A stretch of 64,000 bases of DNA from Apostichopus japonicus (Eukaryota > Echinodermata > Holothuroidea > Aspidochirotida > Stichopodidae). The stretch is taken from positions 22,649,376-22,713,375 of the forward strand of contig NC_092567.1 of NCBI RefSeq assembly GCF_037975245.1, given 5' to 3'. Below the pieces are notes generated by a model. It made no database searches, was not told where the DNA came from, and worked only from the letters and a program-made list of their open reading frames with translations. Shown one piece after another: positions 36,310-47,334 of this stretch. Numbering within the stretch: position 1 is the stretch's first letter; every line of letters starts with the position of its first letter. The translations under genes were made by a program, and so were the position numbers.

Positions 36310-39300
36310 TATGCACGTAGTTTGCTGTGCACATAATGTTGTATATGTAATTGGTTAGAGGAGGGAGAGTGTTACTTTACACAAGCAATTGTGTCTCCGT
36401 CTGTTTTCGGATGGCGCTTCACACGGGGAAGGGGGAAGGGAGGGGGAGGGGAGGAACAACTGCCTTCGGTGAGAGGGGATGAACAGAAACACTTATTTTC
36501 CCCTTGTTAACGATATTCATCTGAGGGCTGGGGTGGAGTGAGGTGGGTATGTGCAACTTTGGTTAAGTTCGTCAATTGTATCACCAATCGCGGGACCGGT
36601 AAAAAATTCAAATTAAAACCACAATGAAGTCAACCTCACAGGATTTACACAGTCTAAAAAAAGTTCGGGACAAATATTTTACTCAACTACTAGGTACGTA
36701 TATTTTTATCCAAAATTAGTTAACGTTTTGCCACAATCCAAAAATAATGCATGAAATTTTGACCAACTCATCACTTTTGGGTAATTCATCTTGGTTATAC
36801 TGTCGTAATTTTTTCATTTGTTTTGAAGCAAAACGTTACCCAAATTTGGTGGATATACATATAAGAACCCAGTTTTCGGCAAAATATTTGCCCGACTTTA
36901 TTAGAGTGGACCAGTGTTCATGCTTGAACGGAATCATTGCTGCATGGACAATTAAAATTAATTAAGACAATTAACACACTTCATTTAACGTATTCAAGTT
37001 TATTAAGAACAGTCAAGATATGTACATTAATAAATCTACAAGTAGGTTAATACATGGTGATCTTTGTTTATAGTGAGGAAAAAAAAACTTATAATTATCC
37101 TACGGATGCTTGATATATCCATCATGGTCGGGTACAAACTTGAAGAGCGAAAATGGTATTGAATTACCTGAAAAAAATATACTTTACATTATTTACAGGC
37201 ATGCAGCCGACCAGCAGCACAAATATAAAATATGCTAGCAACAAAAGAAAAATGCTAGAAAACAATACTTTTTTTCTTTGTCTCAAACACAGTCGTTCAT
37301 CGCGGAGAAACAAAATGTGATTTTAAGATCAGCATTCTTATATGTAGGCAAATGTTTGTTATTGCAAAATAATGAGGCATTGCTTGAAGGAAATAACAGC
37401 CCAAACATGACTTACAAACTTCAAAAGTAAATAAAAATAAATAATTAAGTTTGTCCTTAGTAATGAAAAGCCTGCAAACAGGTTAGAAATATTACGTGCG
37501 TCAGGAAACGACAGTAGTATATCAAAAAAGTCTACAAGACGCATTTATACAAAGGCATATACTTGGCTTAGCTTCCTTCAGCAATAATTGACTGTTTAAC
37601 GTGTTTCTGTGTTATTGCTTGGCAACTTTCTCACGCGGAAAAATAATGATTTTTGTTCTCTCTATATTTAGGTGTACTTATTAAAAGTTATAAAAAATAA
37701 AAAAATGAAAAAAAATGTTTGAGCTAACATCTCTCAGTGACTCACGTATTCCGTTATTATAGCGTGTATGCTTACCAGTCCTTTGCGAGAATAATTAGCG
37801 ATAATGTAACAGAACATTGTTAATACTGATAATAACTTTTAAATACAAAATATATATATATATATAGTTTAGTTTCATAAGTCGTTTGGGTTGTAATTAC
37901 ACGTATTCATATGCAAAATAGACCATTACAAGTGCCCGACTTTAACATTGTGACACCCACGGTTTAATTTAGTAGGCCTACTTAACAATCATATTATACA
38001 GTTTCACAGATAAAAAATTGGTCGGACGAAGCATTTTGTAAAATATTGTTTGTCGGTTTTGTTTTTGTAAATGTCGAAACTAAGGCTGGTCCATTCCAAA
38101 GGCTAGGTTCATTAATATTATCCATTAACTGGAATAATTATTAATCATTAACTATACAGTAAGGCTCAGTTCATTTGGTGATAATATAATTTAGTAATGG
38201 CGTGAAGCTTACGTAAGTAATTTGCTAGAATTCCTTGTTATTTTCAGAATAAAAACGAAAAAAAAACCTCTGTACACATCACCCGTTTTTCGCCATTGAC
38301 AAAACTGAAAGTAACAAAAATGTACATTTAACTATTGCTTATCAGCACGCAATCACACATGCTATAGTTCAAAACATTCTTTTATAAAAGTTAAGAGTTG
38401 ATTGAATAAAGTTGAGGGGCAAAAAAACACGACAGACTATAGTCTGACTATTGCTGAGTAGGACACGGATTTCTCTCATTAGATAATTGAGTATATAGGC
38501 CCCACATAAATTGACTAGATATGTGTTAGCAGTGTACATAACTATAATGCATATTTACTAGTAAACTCCAAAATGGCATAACGAAACGCTAGTATATTTT
38601 CAATACATTAGAGTACCTTTGTGCCCAATGATAAGACATGCCTATAGACCCATCTGTTATACACTCCCGCCCCATACTACCCCATCTGCCCCCACCCCAC
38701 CCAACTCTCAAGTTCCTCCCCACGCTCCATGTGCCAGACGCCTATTCACTGATAACGATGGCTCTCTTTGTGCAGTACCGTCGGCGTTGCTATGCAATGG
38801 AGTATATTGTAAAGTACAGGCGGTCTATGCTTTTATGCATACTGTAACATAGCCTATAAACTATTAATCTTTTTCAACGACAATTCGCCATAAAAAGCTA
38901 TAGACGATGAATTAGAACAAGCTCTCTTCGCAATTAAGTAGAGAGAGGTGACAAAAGCCAACTCGAAAATGAAACTTTCTGCTTGTGGTACTTGAAAGTT
39001 AATTGTTGACTCTGCGCTTATTTAGGCCCTATACTTCTACAGTTAATCGAGGCTTTCCTTTTCACGTAAAACTGTTAAAGTTTCGTAAAAGAAAGTAATA
39101 AATTACAAGAATGAACAAAGACTGTCTAGTTTACATATCAGCTTTCATTACTATAGACAGAGCGAGGTTAAACTGCTAATAAGTTTACATATATATATAT
39201 ATATATAGCTTAGGCCGACTCGTACTCATACATTAAAATAGGCGCGCCATTTTAACGGTTGCCAGGACAACCATAATATAGTTACAATTCTTAGACAGTA

Positions 39301-40323
39301 TTTATCCTTATTGTTACATGTTTTACAGAGCTTGTAATAGTCTACGGTTTAAAAGTTGTTGTTGATGGAGTTAGGTTTGTGCTGTATGTACATGATATTA
39401 CGTGATACCATGCACCGGGTAGCGCTCCCAATATCAGGGTGCCAGTTTTCTGTGACGCAACCAGCCATATTGAGTGGAATGGTGAAAAAACGCCAAATAC
39501 GAATTTGTTATTGTTTTATGACACTTGACCCTGCATTAATATGGGTAGGAATTGTGTAGGTTCGCAATTCATTGCAGTTTTGGGTCTCTTTGATGAATAA
39601 GTGAAAGTGAATAGTGGTACAAAATTTCCAATGTTTTTTACCGACGCGTAGTCCATGAGTCGAACCGGACACCATGAAATGGTTGAAATCAATGTTCTTT
39701 GAGGAAATAATACAAATTTCAGCTACTTTTTATTTATGTTGGTAGGCAATTGTGAAAACACGACATGAAGCTCTTTGGGCAGGGGACCTTTCATTTTTTT
39801 TTCCTCCAGCCAATGAAATCTGAAAAACGCCAAATTTGTCGTTTAACACCCAAACTGGCATGCACTGTTCCCCCACAGTAACAGTTATGGCCTGTAAACA
39901 GGTTGATACTACATCTAACAGTGTTTGAGTGCTGATTTTCTTAGTACCATTGTGTGTGCGTGTGCGTGTGTGGGCTTGTTTCATCGATTATGTAAACTGC
40001 CGACTAGACATGCGAATTGTACGACCTGATTTTAGATCAAACTTGTTAAAAAATAACACGTTAAATATGCTGCGGTGCCTGATTAATCTTAAGCAACGCT
40101 GATATCTTTGTTAATCAACATATAACATGAAATTGATATTGCGTAGTTCGCACTTCGTTGTTTAACATTTTACACCTCGTCTCTGTACGATTAAATGAAG
40201 GCAAGCTTATACCGCAACAGTGTAGAATTTTGACTATTAACAAAGAGTATACGGGGTAGCTGTTTATAGTTACATTTTGTCATCGTTTCGTTATAACTCA
40301 ATTTCTTTCTTTGTTTCTGTCCC
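36310..40323. other. No recognised coding sequence; region 3' of the ETS gene
   Basis: AT-rich, low in simple repeats, with one 72-codon plus frame at 36747-36965 of unknown nature. Part of this stretch may be an extended 3' untranslated region of the ETS gene; an AATAAA on the minus strand near 37003 would end it. The repeat copy at 39452-39950 lies inside. A short (TA)n is at 39188-39208. Confidence 0.4.
39452..39950 (+). repeat. Diverged dispersed repeat, copy 2
   Basis: The second copy of the element at 25077-25640, about 65-70% alike by eye and with many small gaps. It lies about 1.1 kb 3' of the end of the ETS coding sequence. Confidence 0.55.
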
Positions 40324-41024
40324 TTTATTATTTTTGTTATTTTCCTGGAAATATACTTATGCACATAAGATATATATATATATGTATATATCAGTTCGCT
40401 TCTGATTAAATATTCTGTTTAATGCCTCGCATTTAAATTCCAATAAGTAAATTCAAAGATAAAGATAGCCTATTCACATTTAATATCTTTAAACATGAAA
40501 GAAATTCCTTTCATCAACAATGTTGTTCTTTTTGCGATTATCCATGGCCTCATGTTTTCCTCGCAAAATATATGTTGACATTTTTTTTTTTGCACCGATA
40601 TCTTGCTATAGTTGTACTCCACACATCGATGACGTCATAATCTGACCAGCAGATGTAGTCCAAGAACGATATTTTTTCCCACCTTCATCTCGAAGGTGTA
40701 GATAGAACAAGTGGAAGAAATGGTCCTTAGGGTACAAAAATAAACTTATATGTATAAGGCACTTCCTGTGTGCAAGGCACTGTTCGTTACATAATGTACA
40801 TTGAAGGGAAAGTACCAAATATAGCTCTCCGAATCACTCCAGTGGCCAGGCCATCACGTGTCCTGTGGCAAGTTGTCAAAGGTCATTTTCACTTTTAACA
40901 CTTACTGACGTTTTTCCAGCAGCGGGACTTAAATATCTAGCTTCAGTGACCTATAACATCTGACAGAAACATCCGTGCATGGATGAGGTTGTTTGTCCTC
41001 AGGGTCAAAGTTCAGTTCATGAGT
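40324..41024 (-). other. Ese: Probable Ese 3' untranslated region, first polyadenylation signal candidate
   Basis: No coding sequence follows the stop. The first clear AATAAA on the minus strand downstream is at 40324-40329 (tttatt on the plus strand). Others lie further on, including one near 37003 followed by a T-rich stretch, so longer untranslated regions are possible. Transcript data would be needed to choose. A perfect CRE palindrome at 40630 falls in this stretch. Confidence 0.35.
40630..40637. promoter_or_regulatory. Perfect CRE palindrome downstream of the Ese stop codon
   Basis: TGACGTCA, the consensus CREB/ATF site, lies about 390 bp 3' of the stop codon in the presumed untranslated region. 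Confidence 0.3.
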
Positions 41025-41139
41025 CTATTCATCTTGTGTTTCAGCTGCTGCCTCTTTCCATCCGTCTGCATTGCAGCCGAACTTATAAACCAGTCGTCTG
41101 CCATCTACTCTCTCAAGAATTTCCCGTTTGTAGTAATAC
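41025..41139 (-). CDS. Ese: Ese coding exon 8 (residues 305-342 and stop), ETS domain C-terminal part
   Basis: The terminal coding exon follows the acceptor catttgttttaag. It starts at the third base of codon 305 and continues [16 protein letters not shown], then VYKFG, completing the ETS fold. It finishes with a short acidic tail, [12 protein letters not shown], and a TAG at 41025-41027. ESE proteins normally end soon after the ETS domain, so the length is as expected. Confidence 0.95.
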
Positions 41140-44100
41140 CTTAAAACAAATGAAAAATTATAGAAATTAACGATTAAGGATAAAAAAGAAGGTTTAAGAA
41201 GTAACGATGATTTGATAATGATAATGATGATACTGGTAGTTATGCGAAGCTAAAACCTAAGTTGGGATACACGTTCAATGTATATCTATATTTGTATAAA
41301 CACCTTTATACTGTACACATCAAACGTCTTTACTTCACTAACGTTAACTACTGATTTTTTGCGCTCTCAACTCTGACAGAGGAGTTGGCTTGTTGTTATA
41401 TATACGTAAGCAGACAGACAGACAGACAACCCGATTGCGCCTTCTACACACTTTCGTTACCTCGCTCCACAATGGTGACAGCGGTGGGATTCGAACCAAC
41501 GTCATTGAAAATTACTGGTCGATGCATCATAATAAGAAATTTGATGATAGTGATATATTGATACTGATAAGACTGATAAAAAATGATTATTGATAGATTT
41601 ACTAATAACGAAAATGTTACCCCCAAAAATGGCTAATAAAGTTATTGTTAGTGATGATTATAATAAACGATGACAGAATGATGATGGTATTTTTTTTTTT
41701 GAAACATCCATTTTATAGAATGAATCTTATAATTATTCATAGGTCTAATGAATATTCACCTCATTGCTCGGCTTAGTTTCTCGTAGTTCATGTTTGGGTT
41801 GTTCTTTTTAGTTCCCCACAAGCCTGCCACTGCTTCAGAATTGACAAACCGAAACACACCCTCCTGTCTGTTTTCCCATCTGATGATTCTGGGGCACGTT
41901 GTTTTGTTTTTTAACAGATCTCGGATGAACTCCCAAAGATGGTTTCCTTTCATTGCTATCGTAGAAATGAAACAGCAATAAACAGTTGTAACTCACTCGT
42001 AACGTGGCTATAGCAAATAAACACCTGAAAGTGGCATTCCCTCCCCTGGAACTTTAAATGTACGAATAAGAATGAGTGGATCAAGACTTTTTCTGGTACC
42101 TCAGATCAAATGAGATGTATATAATAACATATGTAAGCAATATAAATCTATATAGGGTCCGAGACACTTCAAGCTTACACCCCACCCCCACCCCCCCCCC
42201 CTCCCCACCACACCGCTCATATATTCAATCTTGAGATAAGGTAGTATAATTATCTAAACACTATAGTAGCTTATATTTACCTTCTCTCCTTCCCTTTCCC
42301 CTCGATGCCTTTCTCTTTCCTGATTGGTCGTTCGTCTTCTTCTTCGACACTTTCCTACTCCTGCAGCCGTTTGTACCAATGTGTTCTGTTAGTTCCGATA
42401 TGCTGATAGGATCTGTCTTCCTCTGGTAGTTGTGGGTTCTCGGCGGACTTGTCACGAATCCGTTATGAAACGGAGTCATGTAATAATCTTCTTGCTGTCT
42501 GTGTTGGATTTGTCCAACACATGTATCATCACTCAATGATCCATCCTGATCCGAATCTGTGTGGTAGATGTCAAATTAGAATGAACTTAATCCCTTTTTT
42601 TCTGCTTACATGAATTGCTGAAATGGTCCATACGGTTGCGAAGGGGGGGGGGGGGGGATGGGGTAATCAATTACACGGGGTGCCATATATATCATACATA
42701 TATATCTATAGTAGCAACTTTAAGATTGGTTTTGATTAAAGAGCAACGTGATGTGATCACTTCCAAGTAGCCCATGTTTGACTTTCCTTCTGCTTGACAA
42801 CGTGACATTTCACGATTTTTACTTACTCCATCGATAATGGTTGAACTTCAACTAGTAAGTCAAACACTGTGTACAATACCGGGTTCAGCAGGGGTACACT
42901 GTAAAAATGATGTGATTAGGCTAATGAATGTGTATATGGTATAATGTGCTCACTTAGAGGGTAAGTTTACCAGCCCAATTCTTCTCTATGAAGACGACGA
43001 TCGTTTGCTTTACTAACGGTAAACAATGTATTCAATTTCTTAACGTTAGGAGCATTCTCCAACAACAACAAAAACTTACCATAGCCAACAGATCCCACTG
43101 ATCTCGGAGTTGGTATGTAGTGAGTTTGATAGTGATTCTCTGATTGGTTAACGAGGGTGTAAACTGGAGACGGGCAAGATGTAGGACTAGGTATGTTATC
43201 TGACAAAAAAGAACAAAAAGATAAAATGCCAAACATGTATTTATCGGTCGTGTATGAGGGATTTTAACCTATCATTGCTGAAGTTTCCTTCAGTAGGAAC
43301 ATTTTGGAACTTTTGCATGTAAATTCTTTCTACCCTATAATGGTTCCGCATTTATTTCAGTTTATCGGATTATTTAAACGTTGTTTGAACTAATTACGAA
43401 ATCGTAAAGGCAAAAAGTGATGAAAAGGTCACTAATGATTAACACTTGTGTTCGTTAAAAATTCTCCTTGAAACAATGTTTTGTTTTTTTTAATGAAAGG
43501 ATTTTTTTTAAAGAAAGCAAAATACCTTCTGTTTCTGGAAGGACGTTCGGATCGAAAGAAGGGTAGTCTGCATTTACGAAAGAATTATTCAGAATTTCAG
43601 GCAAATCTAAAGAAAAGAAAGAGAAATGAGAAAAAAAGTGATTATCTTAGTTATGTCAATACCGTAGTCATATAGTCTCATAAGTATCATGTAGTCTATA
43701 TCTGACGGTTTTCTGATTCTTATCTGTTAATCAATTAATCTTTCCATCAATCGATCAATTTATTTTTCGATTATTCATTCATTTAATATTCCATTGCTTC
43801 ATTTTCCCAATTAATATGAGTTAATGCTTGCATGTCTGTTTATTGGCATTCTTGGCGCTCCTTAGATATAGTCGTTACTCTTGTAATAATGTGTCCCAAT
43901 CCCTGGTAACTAAGCATATCATGGCGGGATTTAACATGTTGCAATGGACCGTCTGATCGGGTCTAATCAGGTATCAACACAACATACCTTGAAGCAATAT
44001 ATCTTTATCTCCAAAAACATCGTGGACGTCATGAATGCTAACTGTTGATAAAGAAAGAAAGAAAAGCGACGTTTTAAACCTCATCCATTTCTTTTGTAAG

Positions 44101-47100
44101 TCATATTTCAATACATCGACAAGTTCGTGGAATTGGTTATTGAAAGAGTTACATAGAGATACTATAAACACATAGTAACGGTACATGATGGTATACAAAT
44201 AAGGGCAGTTCTGTTATTGCATAGGGGTGGGCAGATGTGTCAGTCTTAAATTTACTGTACGTGATCTAGGAATCTGAGCCATAAAAAAGGGGGTGGGGTG
44301 GGGGGGGGGGTGGACTTTGCGCCACAAAAGATAGAATAAAATGTTCAATTCGCTATACCTGTGAACGCGGATTAAGTTTAGTGCTGTTATTGGGGATACA
44401 TAATACTAACAGTGTAAAATGTCATAAAAAAGGAAGTTTGATGCTGTTTAAATATGTTTTCGGCGAAAATAAATAGAAACGGCTGTTATTTCAATTTCAA
44501 ATGAGGGTTCTCTATATGCCTTATAGTATGCACTACACTGCAAGTACACAATACGAGCTTCTATTGTCATATTAGCTTACAATGTGCATATATAGCCTAT
44601 GTGTGTCTCTCTTCTTTCTTTGCTAAAAAATAATATCAGTCGTTACGCCTTTGTGCGTTCTATGTATGTGAACAAAACCAGCTCATCAAATAATACTATA
44701 TGATTATTCCCCGAAACTCGTCTATTTAAATATCGCCTGCTTTGAGACTGTCATTTTAAAAGTTGCAGTTAACATTGTGTGTTTGTCCTGCAGTACGGAT
44801 GTAAGTCAGTTAGAATATTGTCAGTAATGATACGTGAGCCATTCGGCCTTCCATACACTGTAATCGTCTTCAAGAGTGCATGTGAAAGATCCCATATGGG
44901 CGGCAGATTGAAAAGTCTCACAGCCCTGTAACCGTGTCGTTACATCGGGTAAACTGCATGGTCGTCGTGCCAACTGACTTTTAACACTGCTATAGCATAT
45001 CTCCGTCTATTCCTACAAATAATACTAGATTAGAAAACACAAGTTGATCTGTTATTAACAATAACACAACACGGATACAGGCCTGCTTGTATTTGGAACT
45101 AATCCACGTAAAACAAATCATCAAACAGATTTTATTTTTTCCTGCTTGTCCCGCCAATTTATCCTGCCGCTTGCGCCATAAGTTGGCTCTAAATTCAATA
45201 CCGTATATAACATTCAAATCTGAATAATGGGAAAGTTATTTTATAATAAAGTGCGTAAAACTAGATACACATCGATAACGATATAGAGTTTAAAAGTCAT
45301 CAGTATTAATGCCCAAATTTAGCAAGCTTAATATTGCTAGAAATGTTCCATAAGTATACTTCTCTAGAAGCTCTGATCTTTCCAAATTTGTCATAGACAC
45401 TGAGGAGTATCAAAACTATAAAAGTTTTGAGGAGTTTACGTTTACAGTGGCATTATGATACAATGATTGTTGAAATTCGAGGATGGGTGTCCATTAACTG
45501 CTTTCCTAGCATATTTTCTAGCATATTCGGGGCGATACTGCCGACCTTTGACTGCAACATGGTAGTCAAACATTATGTGCAGTTGAGATGAACTTGTCAT
45601 CATATATGTTTTCATTAATTCTTTGTTACTTTTCATTGCGGATGAAGATTGGGGGTGGGGGGGGGGGAAGGGAAAGGTTAGTGCAGACAGTATACTGGTC
45701 GACTGTACGAATACGCACATGCGCAGTTCCTACATTTACACATAATCGCGACACAGTTCAATAGTACGGTAGACATCTTGTAATATTGTGGTCGGCAAAA
45801 TAAATCTTCACACTGACAGACGTTTCCGATATTTATCTAATATTGCTTTTTATTTCATTATGTTTGTTTGTAACCACGGTAGAGGCAAAGAATCCTTATT
45901 GCATGATAGCGAAAATGTCTATAGTCAAAACTTGCCTCGAAACTAACTTTGTACAAAACTCAAAATTCGTTAACCTCTTTTTTCAATGTCAAGTTCATTT
46001 ATGTGTTTGTTGAAGAGCGTTTCTTCTGTGTACTGTTTATAAGCTTTTACGAAACTAATGTCTTTTTTTACGCTCCGCTTAGTTCATTTGTCATGACGTA
46101 CGTTGAGATCTTTTACTTTTTATGACTTTGAGCTGAATTTCTGCTTAAGCTGCATTTCAGTGACTCGACTCACATCCTGCCGTACAGTACAAGTATATAT
46201 TAAGCACGCATCGTATCCTATAGTATATAAACAAATACATAGTATAAACATAGTATCATATATACACATAGATATAGCGCACGCATAGTATCATATAGTA
46301 TATATACAAATCTTTAGTAAATACATAGTATCCTATAGTATACACGTATAGATAAAGTGCACGCATAATATCATATATAGTACACAGAGATATAGTGCAC
46401 GCATAGTATCATATATAGAACACATAGATATAGTACACGCATAGTATCATATAGTATATAATACACGCATGGTATCCGACATGTAGTGCACATATAGATA
46501 TAGTATAATATACACATATAGTACGGTACGGTATATCATATCGTACGTACATATAGTACACACATTATTGATCCTAATACATGATAACAGATAGTTGTTA
46601 TTCTGAATATAATGTGTGTCTGTATGTCGTCTATTGCACATTTTATACACATTAATATTAATATGTTTAGTTAAAGGGACCTACATAAATGCACGCTTTT
46701 CGTTCATGCACTCGATTCATAAATTTTAACCGTTTTTTGGGGGGGTGGAAGGGAAGGGGCGCGTTTCTTTTTGTTTGTTGTTAGTTTTATGCCTAATATC
46801 CATTTATATACTGCCGCATGACTTTAATCTGTTATATTGTCACAGTAATGCTTTATCCATTGTTTGCTCGAACAGCATAGATCACACCACCCACCACCAC
46901 CACCCTCTTTCCCCTGTCCAGACTGTATATAGGGGCACAGTTCCTGTAGACAATATTCCCTTCCTATGGATATAACACACGGGCGGGGCATATTTCTCAC
47001 AGTAGTGCAGAATCGTACCGCGAACTTTTGACATTATCTAACAATATAGATTGACTTTGGCATTTAATATCCTTTCCTGGTTACAGCTTGCATTACATGT

Positions 47101-47297
47101 TTCTGTTAAACGGATGACCTTTAACATTTACACATGTACAAAAGGTATACGGAGGTGTACGAGTCCTTTGGTCTGTAAAAGTATTCATCTAAGCAATGGG
47201 AACGAACGGTTCCTAATAATGCAAACAGCCCGTATAACCACTTTCTTGGCAGCTCTCTAATATTCTTTCAAATATACTATAGGGTGCTGTTGCGGTT

Positions 47298-47334
<37 letters not shown>

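Noticed and set aside
41760-41955. ELF1, SPDEF or ETS1/2-type assignment of the ETS domain
   Set aside because: [14 protein letters not shown] and [16 protein letters not shown] fit the ESE group; ELF1 has a GKHKNKPDM-type loop and SPDEF an IRKNRPAMN / IRQYYKKG pattern.
42261-42536. Start codon within exon 6 of the ETS gene (single-exon reading of the frame)
   Set aside because: The apparent first codon is TTG. The segment is an internal exon with good splice sites at 42556 and 42281 and phases matching its neighbours.
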